64,000 bases of DNA, from assembly GCA_034401795.1 (NCBI GenBank), contig CM067367.1:28101916-28165915 (forward strand), written 5' to 3'. The notes beneath the pieces were generated by a model. That model saw only the letters and a list, made by a program, of their open reading frames with translations, did no database searches and was not told where the DNA came from. Position numbers and translations under genes: made by a program. Source of the DNA: Chaetoderma sp. LZ-2023a. Taxonomy: Eukaryota > Mollusca > Caudofoveata > Chaetodermatida > Chaetodermatidae. Within the stretch, counting starts at the first letter, position 1. Each line of letters begins with the position of its first letter. Positions 45,546 to 58,460 of the stretch are shown piece after piece.

Positions 45546-48500
45546 TTAATTTTCATTTTCATCCAAGTCATCATTTGACATGTTTTGACAAATGCACCTG
45601 GACCCAGAACAAGTAGATGAACAATCAAGTCCATGACGACAACATCCGCATCGCATAGTGTCACAACCTGATCTGCAGATGCATCTCACAAGTTCAAGCA
45701 GGAACTGCGGGGCAGGATCCAAGTCAGACTGTACTGGTATCATTTTACCTTCTGAAATCTTTCAGCCCCATTCGTCAGCATTCAAGACATTCCCTTTCCA
45801 GTGCTGGATCTGATGGAACACACGGAGGTTGTGGCACTTCATCGCCGCAGATGTTGGTGGTAACATGTTTGGGTGGATGCCCTTTTTACTGACTGTTACA
45901 ATCTCCTGAAATCGTTGATACCTTATCATGTTAAGATTGTCATGTTCTGTTCCTTTATACAGAATAACCATAGCCTTCTCAGGAACAGATATGAGATATT
46001 TCTTCGATGATGCTGCACTTTCAAATACTTTGGCCTGGTCACGGAATACCTTGTTGTCACTCATGAGTTTCAGTCCGACGGATTTGCCTATACCAAATAT
46101 TCTCGATGTTGTATCGCATCCGAGAAAAGCATGTACAAAAAGAATATTCTCGTAAACGCTCTTTCCTAGTGTACGCCTCATGGAATTTACACGTATACAT
46201 TTTGGAGGTGCTCCTTTCTTTGGTTCAGGACGGAAGTAAAATTAATGCTTGTTCCTCCCACAATGATGTATGAGGAGAAAAAGCAGGTCAGTGTCATCCC
46301 CGGACCAGTACTGCTTCACAGATCTTTGAAACATTAATTGCAGCTTACACGATTAATACATCGGCGTGTCCTTTGGCACATTCACACTGAGCCAGCTGTT
46401 CACCCAGTAATGCAAGGAATCATTGTTTATTTTCACTATTGGAGAGAAATTCTTTCTTGTTCAACTGCAGTTTGATGGATGGACTGAAAATCACTATGCT
46501 ACCCTCACACGTTGCCCTGCGTTTATGGTTATTATCTTTTTGACGGACATGTCTCGTAGCCATCGAAAACAACCTTTGATTGACCATAGTGTGTTGTCAC
46601 ATAGTTGCTATAGTCTTGCAATATTTTGCCATACGTGCTACCCACTTGCCATGGAATACGATGGAGAAGAGCGCCCCCATCAAGTATATATTTTAACTTT
46701 GTGGCGGTTGTGGTGGTACTGCAGCCCAGATCGCTTTTGCTAGCTGTGGTTTTATGGCTTCTAAGAGACTTCCTTTCCTTCGAACAATGCTGGAGGGTAA
46801 CTACAGAGTTCATAGGTCAGAGCATTAGTCAGATCGTGTGTCTGAGATCCTATGATGATTAACCTTTAAAACAGATGTAAGGGATGTATTGGGACCATAT
46901 CACAACGAATCTTGACAGCAGCCTTGGATTCAAATGAAGGAATGCGTGAGAACGGGTTGCCCATCCATTTCATTAAGAATGACATTTCAGATTTGCTTTG
47001 CGTTATGTACGTTTACGTTGCTCCGGCTGCAGTGCCATTAACTATGTTCTGAAGTGATGGATTTGTGTCAAATGGTGACCGCCTTTCAATTAAGGACATA
47101 AGCTTTCTAGATTCGGCAGTGTCCCTTGTTTGCCTAGCTAGCGATAAATCTTTATGTTGCTCACTTGTGTAATATGTGACTGATGTGAGCTGCTCCATGG
47201 CAACATTAACTTCCGTATACGCGGGTCTTGACAAACACCAAACTATTCGCTGTGTTTCATTCATGTCCCTACCTCTGGTGAGGCCACCAATCGTCTTAAG
47301 ACTCCTCATCGGAACCTGTTCAATCACAAGGTCTGGCGATAATCCGGCCCAAAATCGGTCTGACCTCCAAGCAACATGTAGTTCCTGGGAGAACGGCCTT
47401 TAAACCTGAGGGTGTGTTTCCTGTAACCTTCTCATTTTATGGAGGTAGAGGTACGCTGATTTTGTGAACAGATCATGACCGGATGCTTCCAGGTATGGCA
47501 ACATGGCTTGCATAGTTTCAAAATGAAGGAACCAATCACTCGTTCGTTCAGATCTGGTAAAATCACGCACAATGGTGATCATCTCCATATAATTTACCCA
47601 TAGCTTGGCAGTGCAATATTCTGACGACATAGTTGCCATCTCTGTTTGAAGTTTCCTGTGAAAAGACCGCAACTCTACTGATGACTCTACTTCATGGAGT
47701 AATTTTGCCCAACATGAGGTTATCGTACATCGTCGCTATTGCATCAAGTTCCTCTGGGACGGTCTTACTTCCACTTTCAATGTCTGTTTCCTCTGTCACG
47801 TTATCTTGAGATAGCAGAGGCAATTTTGTTTGAAAAATCTTACACAGTAAAGGTGTGTCAATGACAGCATCATTAAGGAAGTGGCCACAGTATGTGGCAA
47901 ACCGTGTTTCCAGCCAAAATCGCCTCCAGAAGGTCTTGGAGACCTTTCCCTGCCATCAAGTGTCCGATGCATCCAAGAAAAGCTCATTAATGTATGAAAG
48001 TCACCCAACCTGACCACTATTGATTGTAATGGACTATCCACAGGAGCACATTCAAGAATTCACATGGCTTTCCACCACAACGGCTGGTCAAATGTAACAG
48101 CGGGTGTTACTTCATGATGCCTGGCATGTTCCGATATGAAATTCAGAGTGGAGTTGACACAAGTCATGTCACTTGGATTCATATCGATCATTGGGAGGAA
48201 TATCATAGATCCTTGTCCCGGATGTGCCCCCTTAGATATTGATGGCGGCATGCTTTCATATTTAAGACTTTCCAGTCTGTCACTACTTGCTATGAACGGC
48301 TGCATAGTAATACGTCGAACTGCATCTATGTCATCTGCACTCACATCTATGCTCTTTATCTCTGAAGCAAAATTAATTTTGTGCATTACCATTACTATCA
48401 TGGCCATGTCATAAAACAGCCATCGAGTGTTCTACTATTATGGTCAATGTGTCTGTTGCGTATTGTATGATTCGTCCTGAAAACGGACTGGAAATTTCTG

Positions 48501-49710
48501 ATTCCTTGTTTATTGTTACACATCTTTCAAACAGAATATGAACTACAAAACCCACGTTTGTTCAATGTTTCGATGAGGAATCTGGATGCGAAATGAGTAT
48601 GCATCTGAACAGCCAGACCTAACTGCAATGGCACTATGCTATTTCTGGGACATGTCGCCTGTATGATAACCTGTCCTAAGGAACATACCATTGAGTCTTT
48701 GTCTGTTCCAACAAACAAAGCATTCAGCAAAAGTCGCAATGAATGTGGTAGAAAGGATGTTGCTTCATCGACGGTAGACATGGAAAGGCTAGAGGATTAA
48801 ATATCTTTAGATTGAACGACCGACTTAATGTCAATCTTGATGAGGTGGCCAGAGGCTTCTATTAATCTAAACTTTTCGGCCTCAAGATCATTTTCTTTGG
48901 GCTGTCTGTAAAATTCATTTAGAATAGCCGAAGCTGTACGTCCGAAGGACACTACATTTTGGGAACCATTTATCTCTGTGATGATTATTTTAGCAACAAA
49001 ATGCGCAAGAAGTTTGTCTTTCATGTGTGTTGACCCATATGGTTTCAAATCTGAACCTTGAAAAATGTGATTGTTGTATTTTTGTTCGTCATTTGCCTCG
49101 AGGTTTTCTGCGACCTTTATGAAAGCCTCATATCTAACAGTATCTTCCAGCCCTCCTAATTTTATTTTCTTTGGCAAACCATCACATTCTTTCTTGTATG
49201 AATGTGGTACATTTTTACCAGTTCTAAAGTTTACATTGCAGGTTTGATGGTAAACAGCGCCAGCTGCGTGAAGGTCCTGTGCGAATGCCACCCTTCCCTT
49301 GACATTATCTGACCATTCATCCTGGCGTTAAGAAAATCGCGATGTTTTACGATTTTAAAAGCGTGTTTCATTATATCGAGGAAAACCGCTTTTCAGTTTA
49401 CTTTGATTTTCCATTTATAAAATTAACCTGGGCCATATGTAACAATAAATATATATTGGAAGGAGTTATTTAATTGGTTTCCGTATTTAATTTACAAATG
49501 GGCTTAATGTTATCATAGGTATAAACATGACAGTGCCAGCTGCGTGAAGGTCCTATGCGAATGCCACTCTTCCCGTGACCTTATCTGAACATTCATCCTG
49601 ACGTTTATAATATGCTCTCAGTAATGTCGTATCACATTCGATTGTCCGTACTGGAATGAGCTCATGCAGTTTTTTCTTGGTCATGACGTCCTGAATTTGC
49701 AAGTTTTCTT
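45546..49710 (-). pseudogene. PIN-like, cysteine-tail protein, multi-copy invertebrate family 2 (decayed)
   Basis: Read leftwards from about 49705 (VMTKKKLHELIPVRTIECDT). Then DLHAAGAVYHQTCNVNFR (a His/Cys knuckle), TFDQPLWWKAM (about 48070), VVRLGDFHTLMSF (about 48020), YILDGGALLHRIPW and VVFDGYETCPSK (46530-46700), HADVLIV (about 46340), DDTDLLFLLIHH (about 46280), FLGCDTTSRIFGIGKS (about 46110), LPPTSAAMKCHNLRVFHQ and KGNVLNADEWG (45762-45860), and finally a cysteine cluster CICRSGCDTMRCGCC..CSGSRCIC (45590-45690) to TAA at 45546. This motif order is that of a very abundant invertebrate protein of unknown function. The DAD..DTD acidic pairs suggest a PIN/FEN-like nuclease core, and the tail suggests zinc binding. 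Many frame changes show that it is dead. Possibly mobile; no transposase recognised. Confidence 0.7.
49251..49617 (-). repeat. internal duplication of ~80 bp in the family-2 pseudogene
   Basis: 49251-49331 and 49533-49617 both read GCCAGCTGCGTGAAGGTCCT, GCGAATGCCAC, TTATCTGA.CATTCATCCTG.CGTT. They code the same RQDE.SD.V.GRVAFA.DLHAAG stretch. The 200 bases between are AT-rich and non-coding, so part of a coding segment was copied with some flank, or an intron-like gap separates two alternatives. Confidence 0.75.
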
Positions 49711-52705
49711 TGGTTAATCAGTTATAGTCTCCAAACCCATGCTCACTTCCTTAACGTTGACATTAGGCCTATCTACTTCATTTTTCTGGGCTAATGCATA
49801 CATTATTTATATTTGAAGTGAAAATGCCTATCCTCTGCATATATAAGCATTTGTTGCGATGTGCTGCAGCGATATAGCCATATTTGCGTTTTCGCGTTGG
49901 GCCAGACGACTGAAAATACCAAAAACTTTAACTATACAAAAAGAATAGTTCCACTCAAAAGATTTTAATAGATTGTTAATATGTCACCAGGAAGTACTTA
50001 CTTGACTGGACTAAATTGCGATAGATCCACGATTCTCGGCAACTAGTCACGGGAGTAGAACATTGTCTACTCCTGCGACAGCCGATTTTAGATCGCTGAT
50101 TGTTTGCCATGAAACTGATCGCTTGTGCACTCATGTCTCCGCAGTCGTTGGGAGAATCGGTCACATGGAATCGCGAGTAGCTGCAGAAAAATGGATCGGT
50201 GACTAGATGAGTCGCATCGTAAGGACTACCTAAGCAGGACATTAGGCGACAGTCAATCGAATTATTGCACTGGAAATGGATAAAAAGCATGCATGTTGAC
50301 TGAAATGTAACATCTGTATTTTATTGTTGGGTCATCTTAGTGGAAACTCGTATTGCAAGGAAATGGTATTAACGTGGTATTTTATTGTATTTCTCTATGC
50401 ACGGTCTGCATTAAGTCTGAGAGGTTGTTACAATTGGTGTCTAAGCGGCCGTTACATAAGGTTTAGAATATCTTTGGAAACGAAAGGCAATAAACTAGCT
50501 ACGAGAAGGCGAATGTGTGCAGCCTACGTATGTTGCAAAAACGTGACTTGTCAACGTTAGATGGCGTATAACAACGATGCTTGCTGTTAGAGTTTAATGG
50601 AGTTTAATGCATCGTCAAACCTGTCGTAAGCAAGAAGCTATGCTAGTCGTATTGGACCATTCATTGGCCCAACATGTTATTCTTAGCAGGTTTGACTGTA
50701 GGTCTATCTTAATATTGAAATGGTTAAACAGGATTTAGTATTGGGATCAAAACATCCTGCCACGGAGAGCTGTCGTGTCAGCCATGTCATCCAAACTGTA
50801 TGTTGCTTTGTAGCCGTGCCTATATTGTCTCAGTGACTTTGTGTTCTTTGTTGTTATTACATTTAGTGTTCAGCCTAACAGCTGATCGCCACCTCATGAT
50901 ACTCGGTGATTATCGTGCCAATTGATAGTGTGTGGAATACTAGAATTGACCAAAGAATGCTGAAATTTAATCATCATTCACCCTTTTTAGTGGGGCAAAT
51001 GGTGATAAATACATGAAATTCGGCACGATCTATACAGCTCACTTTTCCCATTTACGCAATCGAACATTTGAACATCCAAGCTGATACCCATTTCTTCAAT
51101 ATGGCCACTGGATTCACTACCTATTTACATAGCAATGGCCGAGGTTTGTCAAATTACGTGATCCTGGCGTTGATGTACGTGTTTTAAATATGTCGTCCGC
51201 TAGACTGCATCAAGCCCTTTTCGGCATCGCTCAAGGTGGTCTAATAGCCCTGAGCCAAAGATTCACCCCACCTTGCGAGGGAAGAGGTTCTCGCATAACC
51301 TAACCAATCATTTCCTTCTGTGGTTGCCCGAGGCCTTAACCCACAAGATGATTCTTGCTAGTCTAAAACAACTGGCTCGCACGGGGTCCCCTCTACAAAT
51401 GTCAGTGCTAGGCACTCACAGAAGACCCTGTTGGACACCCGCAGAGAACTTCCGATCAACCAGTTGGCGATGACTAAAAACTTATTTCCCCCATGTGTTC
51501 CTTTGAACATTAAAGTAGAACTCTCCTCCCATTCTACTTTAAGCAGACCGTTGATATGTAATTAGCTCTCAGGGCAAAACGACTTTTTCGACCATCTAGC
51601 CTTAAATATACACTTTGACTGGCGAGACGAATATCGACAACTATTGAGCGGCCGACTGCCTGTGATGGATAGGAACAGTTTGCTGTCTCTTCTCCCACTC
51701 CTACCACTTAAGACACGACCACGACCACAGCCGGAATCACAGCAACATGTAGCAAGTATACCTCGGTTGTTGGAAACTATTGGCTCAAGATATACACTCA
51801 CAGCTTTTAAGTTCTTTGTAAGCATCAGGAATAAGTAATATGCCCTATAACATTCATTTTCGATTACGCCAGTAATTGTTAAAATCTAGCTTCTTACGGA
51901 CTAACAATAATATGTCTTCCATTTACAATTGATTAATTCTAATGCACGTGATTTCTCATTTCTTTAAGCATCACGAGTCGATCAACGTGACATATACCTT
52001 AATTTTTGTTAATCAGTTAATTAATGCGCTATTACTTTTAGACAGCTTGTTGAAAACAGTTGGTGTCACAGACAGCAACAAATTTCGATAAATTACTCTT
52101 ATGTCATCATTATGATGACAAGCTGTCATCTAGTCATATCGTTCACATTGGTTAGACATCCAGGTAATGATACATTTGTCCTGTTACAAGGTGGCGGGGT
52201 GGGTGCGTGGTTAAACCATATGTCTATTCATGGAAGCCTATTACAGGTATATAATGCGAACTGCCATCACTGGTCAAGGTGACCATTAATTTGTGATCTT
52301 ATTTTAAATACTTCTCTTAGCTGTGTTGTGATAACTCCCTCGCTCAGAAATGCAGCACCCATAAACATGTGTATTTTCTATCTGAATTGTGACAATTTAA
52401 AAATCCCTCGGAACTCGTGATGTGGACTATCAGTTTAGATTAGTGTCAGGTTTTGACAAGTATTCTTAGATATATGTGATCATGTGTTTCACAGAATTGT
52501 GATAACTGAGTTATTCACACAGCATCTAGCGTCAATCATACGTGTAGTAGTATTATTTTTTATAGGTGAAGAAAGATTAATCAGTATTAGTTAAACCGAA
52601 AATGTTTTTAAACTCAGTTTTTCGGTTTCAACATAATTCCAGCGGCTTGCAAACCGTCACGATATTGAACCAGCTTACAATGTGAGATCGGTATATTGCG
52701 CAGCT
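49711..52705. other. no gene recognised
   Basis: About 3 kb. Open frames at 49976-50290 (minus), 51273-51473 (plus) and the overlapping pair at 51562-51838 lack motifs. 51190-51500 is slightly richer in G+C and may be an old coding fragment, but I cannot assign it. Confidence 0.4.
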
Positions 52706-53330
52706 TTATGTCGACCACGCCCAACGACTTATTACGACGTTTTGCACCCAGTGTAATAAACTGTTAACAGCGTGCCATTTTGGGTTGACACGCGTCACTA
52801 GTGAAAAACACAGTGTATTAATAAATAATCTTTTACTCGGAGAAGCCAAGGTGTCATGGGCCGAACTCTGGCCTAAATTGGCGACACATACCCCAATATC
52901 TGTGTTAACGGTAAAAGTGAAACCGCATAAGCGTAAACCAATGAACATTGTTGAAACACAATCAGCTCTGGAGCAGTCCTCTACACCGGCCTCGTCATCG
53001 GCGAATATTTCTCTCGAACCTCGTGTGGTAATGATTCCTCTGATTATACATCCATAAGAGCCTCTGAAATCGGAAGATTCGTCTCGACTAACCATAATAA
53101 CTCCGACAGCCGAACAGCCCATGTCTTCGCTAACAGGAGCGCTGCCATAGGATTCCATATTCGATCTAAGACTGAACAAATCAACCGCGGTAACGAAGGA
53201 ACAAACCGGGCACATAGGAACTGCGTTCATAGACAGTCCTCCATGTGTGTGGAAACCTACTACTGCCCGAGATTTTAGTAGTAAAACGTGAATGGGGATC
53301 GGTCCGATACAGTTAACATCAGATCAAGCT
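52706..53330. other. possible degraded coding segment, unassigned
   Basis: Open for 174 codons on the minus strand (52706-53230) and, in pieces, on the plus strand (52785-53057 and beyond). The plus reading (KVSWAELWPKLATHTPISVL, then Ser/Thr/Pro-rich text) looks more protein-like than the minus one and lies just upstream of an RTE-like LINE fragment in the same sense. It may be a decayed ORF1 or unrelated. Neither strand has a domain that I recognise. Confidence 0.25.
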
Positions 53331-53464
53331 CTTCTTCAGCAAACAGACTGTTGGTAATTTACACCGGTGGTTTCCATGTAAACTGTGTGGCCATGACCGG
53401 GCATCGGCTCCATCGATCCGCCGAACTAAATTTGGATGTCCCTAACCAGGGACAAATAATATAT

Positions 53465-54600
53465 TAAAGAAAGTTATTTGGCATCACATTATCTGGACCT
53501 GATGGCATGAGCAATGCACTAGTCAAATATGCAACTGACATTATATCAAAACCGATCACGCACCTAATTCATTCAGCTGTTATGCACAACCTTCCCATCG
53601 ACGTTGTAGACCATTGCATCCTTATCCCACTACCCAAGCCCAAGAATAGCTGCAAGCAAATTAAAAATTCTCTTCATGAATGAATCCAAAACGGAGTTCA
53701 CCCAAATATACCTATCTACAAAGCATGAAACTAAAGAAAATGATGATCCACTCCATCGCAGCGGACCATGGAGTAAAAGTTAAATCCTGGGCTCAATGAT
53801 TTGCAGTACTGCTGACATTGCTGCACGCTGCGTCATGGGGAACATAGCCTTCCAGTTCTTCTTGAAGCTATGGATTCATAGATCAAAGGTGCCCTTGATT
53901 AAAAGGCTATGTTTATGCAGTACAAGCTGATTATTTTTGATGTTGTATAACTGTAACAGCTGGGAAGCTCCAAACACAGCTCTAGACAAACTCGACGCCT
54001 GCCACCGCAAATACCTACCTACCATCAATGACACCAGTGGCCAGACAGCATAATTTCCGATGATGCACTGTACAAGATATGTATTACGTCGCCACTGTCT
54101 GTAACAGTCGCCCAGCAAAAAGATGGTCCTTGTTTGTCCATATTCTAATGATGCCATAAGAGACACCTGCACAAAGAGCCTTGGAAATCACAATACTCGG
54201 AGCCAGCAAATAAAAAGCCAGGAGAGGATTGCATAAATCCACTAAGCATGCTACGAGGTGAACTCAAGAAAGCAGGAATCTGTACACTCAAGTCAAGAAT
54301 AGACCTGAGGACGCTAAGGATTTTGGTTGAGAACAAGACAGAGTAGGCAAAAGTGAAGATGGGCTGATTGCAGCTGAATGATGTTTTTGCTACTACAGCC
54401 ACAGAATACAGTACTAATACATTTGCTTCGCCAAAACCAGGCGGTCAAAGCGCATAGATCGTGTATAAGTGAAAGAACACTCAATACCTTCGGTGGCACC
54501 GGTTTTGACTTTATAACATCTACACAATTCGAAACTATGACCCTTCCTAGGCTGGATGACTATCTCGCCAAGACTTGTCCGAGCCAGGCGAAAAGGTGAT
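53465..54600 (+). mobile_element. RTE-like LINE remnant, deleted and decayed
   Basis: The left part encodes SGPDGMSNALVKYATDI and VDHCILIPLPKPKNSCK, the start of an RT domain (GPDG..N.L.K, then I.PL.K). The middle RT motifs are absent, so a large internal deletion has occurred. The right part (53960-54320) encodes LDACHRKYL, then LRGELKKAGIC and DLRTLRILVENKTE, the C-terminal region of RTE-type ORF2. It shares 54180-54420 with 7530-7800. Many stops and frame changes. Confidence 0.6.
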
Positions 54601-57285
54601 TCATGTAAGCACGTTATTTGTACCGAAAAAGTGGTCTGTTAGTGCTCCAAGCATTAGCCGATTCTATTGATTTAAACATCGCTTCCGACACAGCATCTGA
54701 GCTAGCTGCGCTGATCTTCATTGAAAGGGTTAATGGATAGATTTCAATAAGAAGATTTCAAGTTTGTCATTGAAAATATTATACTTTGCAGACCATGAGA
54801 ATGCAATTTTTTTAATGTACAACTGACTTAGCTGGCTTGAGGATGAGGCCAATCTTTACTGCGGTAAAATTCCAAAAAAATGTCTTCACTTGAATTGCAA
54901 ATATCCCAAGCCCAATAAAAATGCTGTTTTGGACAGTTTGGACATTAGAGTGTTAATCACTACTCAAATGACGCAAACCTTTTTCACTTTACATAGTGCA
55001 TATGATATGTTATGTTAGGAGACAAAACTAAATTAATAAACTAGTATTAATTGAAAAGAAATATGCAATTAGCAATTCTTTGGGCAAAGTAATCAAATTC
55101 AATTCCTAAAGATTTACCCAATTACCCATTTATCCAATGTGCACAACTTCTACTTAACCCCAGCGCTGGTGGTTGTTAAATAGTAGCCTATTCAATCAGC
55201 TAGAGCCTTGTAATTGATCAGTATGGTTGAAGTTACACTCCTGTCTGTAAGGAAATTTTGCTTCCACATATCTTACTGTCGGAATTCATATGTGAATGGG
55301 TCCATGACAACATACTCACATACCCCAGGTTTACTCCACTTCTATTTTATAAATATCTTGTTTTCTATCTATGGGCAGATACCCGGCAGCTATTGGGACT
55401 TATATGCAGCAATGTTTTCATATGGAGTGAGTAATTCAACCCTGTCAATGTTAGTTAATTTTTGCGACCATTTCATGACATTGGCACTTACAGATGCACA
55501 CGTCAAATTACCAAATGTTAAAACATTTGTAAAACTACACTATTTGCATAAATAGAAAATGGGCAAATGATTGTTCTATCTATGCTACCTACCTGCAGAA
55601 TGTGCAGTGGACGCGAGGCTCTATATGGGTGGTTCTCAGTTATATTACCCATATACACACATTGATGCAATAGCAGTTGATGTTATGCTGCATTAATGCT
55701 GCTCACGCATAATGCAATCATGAAATGGTTCCTCCATCAACATGATATCATCTAGTAAACAACCCACCTCACCAAGGGATAAGTAATTTAATGGTATTAG
55801 TTTTGTTCTAGAATACATGCTTATTGATTTGGATTTCAAGATTAACTTCAATAAATGAGTTTTCTATTAGGTAAGAATCCATAATGACAAGGGCTTTCAC
55901 AATTTCTGTTATTTACATAATTTCAGATCTAGGATACAATTTATAAATTATTGCTATGATTTGTATACATTCACCTCTTGCATTGCATAGAGTGTTCACA
56001 ATATCTTTAATGCATATATTGTTTTACCATTGATCAGGTGATTAACTGTTATCGTGCCTTGAGGCCAAGCAAAATAATAATCCAATCACATGGCCCTGGT
56101 GGTATGTAGATGTAGGGAATTATTTCTCATGGCGAAGGTTAGTGATTCGTGTCCCCTTTTTCGCTAAGAACGACAAAATGAGGCTAGAAAAATGATAAAA
56201 ACTATGAAAATTCAATAAATTCTACAATCAATTCAAACTTCTTATGTAACAATATTGTATGGGCAGATAAATTGTATCCAGTGTTGCAGGTGCACGTACG
56301 TAAAACAATATTAGACATCCATTTACTGTTTAACCCTATACAGAACACTTCATTTAGCTATTACGTAACTAGATACACAATTAACCTTTTTTCACTCTGA
56401 TGTTCAATTTCTTAATTCTCAAACTGGCTATCTCAATTGTCTAGCGGTATAATTTATTGCCATTCGCAACATCAGCTACCAGCTCTGCCGTCCAAAGGAA
56501 AAACTTACTAAGTCACTTTTTCGAATAAAATGACCTACGACTGCATTGGAGCAGTTATTTGAAAATGAACAGCACAAATGTTGTCATTCACATGCCAATT
56601 GAACAAGTCATTATACTGATTACAACGTGTATGAAAACAGTAAACAAATCACTGCTATCAATACCCTACACAAATAATTCGATAGGGAAGCTATTTCCCC
56701 GAACAATTATTATTTTGAGGATTAATACAGAGTAGTTATAATGTATGGGAAGATTAGTGTTTATGCAATTGGTCACTTTGACAGCACGGCTTCCATGTTA
56801 AAAAAAGAATTATGTAATGACCTCGTGAAAAAACTCTGGAACAAAGCAACCTTGATAAATTGCACTTTTGCTCAACAACCTTAAACATTTTTGTCAAATC
56901 AACTGGTCAACCATTGAAATATTGATACCTTTCGTTCGAATATCCATCAAACAGGACAAAAGACGTACACGGAATAGCGTGATTTTCGTGTAAAAGGGGA
57001 CTTATTTACTACTTAAATACTAAGAATAAAGCTGTAGTGTTATTCATCCCAGCACCACTAGGCACACGCTGCGTCATCACCTACGTCACGAGCCACGTTC
57101 TGATTGGTCGAAACTCTCCATTCATTTCTTGAGAAGAACATGGCCGCGATCACGAAAAATCTCCAAAAAGTGTAATTTGTGATTGTTAAAAGCCCAATAT
57201 GATAGCGTTGTCACGTCTTTGTCCAGGATTCACTCAGCAACAGCTTTATTAATATATAAGGCATCTATATAAAGGCTTTTATAGC
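54601..57285. other. AT-rich stretch, no gene recognised
   Basis: About 2.7 kb. The open frame at 55214-55555 (113 codons) has no motif and the local base composition is AT-rich. No repeat family known from elsewhere in the window was seen here. Confidence 0.45.
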
Positions 57286-57419
57286 TCCATTTTCATTTCC
57301 TTTAATCAATGAACTCCTCCTGAATGCATACTGAGTCTAGTTCTGTGGTGCCATTTATAGACACGGTTTAACAATTTGAGCCTGCAAACCAATGCGGCAA
57401 AATCTGGTTTCCATTTAAC

Positions 57420-57510
57420 AACTATACTATTGAATATTTTAATCTACTTTGACTACCTATGGCATCAATAGGTGTCCGTCAAATTAATTTTATAATATTC
57501 AAAAGCCTAC
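57420..57510. repeat. foldback hairpin in EF-hand 3' flank
   Basis: TTGAATATTTTAATCTACTTTGAC, centre CTATGGCATCAATAGG, GTCAAATTAATTTTATAATATTCAA. Equivalent to 13060-13155. Confidence 0.7.
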
Positions 57511-57598
57511 CTGTAGAATCGCCGTGAAATTGAATTTATGGGACGTCATAGTTCAATCGGGTAAAGCAAGAGACGAAATCTCATGTGAATCTCACGTC

Positions 57599-57604
57599 TT
57601 TATT
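57599..57604 (-). promoter_or_regulatory. poly-A signal AATAAA of EF-hand exon
   Basis: The minus-strand reading is ATCAAATAAAGACGTGA, about 250 bases after the stop codon. It is conserved in the paralogous copy at 12963-12968. Confidence 0.6.
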
Positions 57605-57849
57605 TGATCTTATATTATGCTACATATGTATGCCATTCTTCGATACCTTTATATTGATGCACCTCTAAGCAAAGAATTATTGGATAAATACACTGAAAGG
57701 ATACATGTACATTCTGTGGGATGTTATCCTAAATTGCAAATCGTTCATTATACTGCATACGTGGCATATGCATTCGTTATGTATTGAGTCCCACATTGGT
57801 TAAATGTGGACAAAATCATTGTATGGCATCGCATATCTATGGGCAGAGG

Positions 57850-58405
57850 CTAATAGACGGGCAGTTCATTGTCATTAATGTCAGGATCCAGGTGATACAT
57901 AGGATAAATCTCAAGATACTCATCTTCAGCAATAACCCCATCTCCATCTTCATCGATAAGCTTAAAGTCTTTTCTAGCGTTATCCATGTCAAGCGAAAGG
58001 CCACCAAACTGTTCGTAAAAAGGATAAAATTCATCGAAGCTAACACCAGCATCAATGTCAGAATCCATGACGCGACACATTGTGGTAAAGAAAGTAAGTC
58101 TTCCGGAAGATGTTGAAATGGGTACTCCAATACCATCCGTGTGCTGAGACATATTCTGATGTCGTCATTGCTCTTGTCACCCCATCCACACCAAAGTATG
58201 TTTCTAGAATATCCTTGTATAACAGGCAGTATTGATTGAGACACTGTATCAGGTCCTCCCGAGGATGATAATAATCAATTAGTTGCTTTGGTAAAGAGTA
58301 ACATTCTTCCAAGATGTATGTACCATCTTTATCATGGATTATATTATTAAATATATTTCCACACCTTTCCTTGAATGCCTCTGTTACTGACAGGTCCTTG
58401 TCCTC
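57850..58405 (-). CDS. EF-hand calcium-binding protein, terminal exon (possible recent pseudogene)
   Basis: A polypyrimidine-AG acceptor (TTTCCCTTACAG) ends at 58406, and the exon begins GAGGACAAGGACCTG. It encodes DLSVTEAFKERCGN, an eroded loop (IHDKDGTYILEE), DYYHPREDLIQCLNQYCLLYK, a loop DSDIDAGVSFDE (positions 1, 3, 5 and 12 acidic), and a canonical loop DEDGDGVIAEDE, ending NDNELPVY and TAG at 57850. Spacing of two C-terminal EF-hands and the acidic ending suit a sarcoplasmic-calcium-binding-like or similar EF-hand protein. A frame change of one base lies near 58150-58165, between TTSEY and MSQHTDGIG; whether this is real decay, a sequencing error or a small intron is open. Upstream exons were not found up to 62500. 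The plus-strand paralogue at 12167 is clearly dead. Confidence 0.65.
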
Positions 58406-58460
58406 CTGTAAGGGAAACATAAAGTATGTGTAATAATGAAGCCAGCATAATTTCATTCAG

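Larger units (their letters stand above)
57290..58460 (-). repeat. inverted paralogous segment (partner 12080-13260, plus)
   Basis: Carries the better-preserved EF-hand exon, its 3' flank with poly-A signal, and a foldback hairpin at 57420-57510, all matching the partner in order on the opposite strand. The two segments are about 44 kb apart and oriented head to head with respect to the window. Confidence 0.85.

Noticed and set aside
55214-55555. 113-codon plus-strand frame
   Set aside because: No motif and AT-driven composition; not supportable as a gene.
57040-57290. CCAAT- and TATA-like words suggesting a promoter
   Set aside because: They lie downstream of the 3' end of the only nearby gene and no exon follows on the plus strand.
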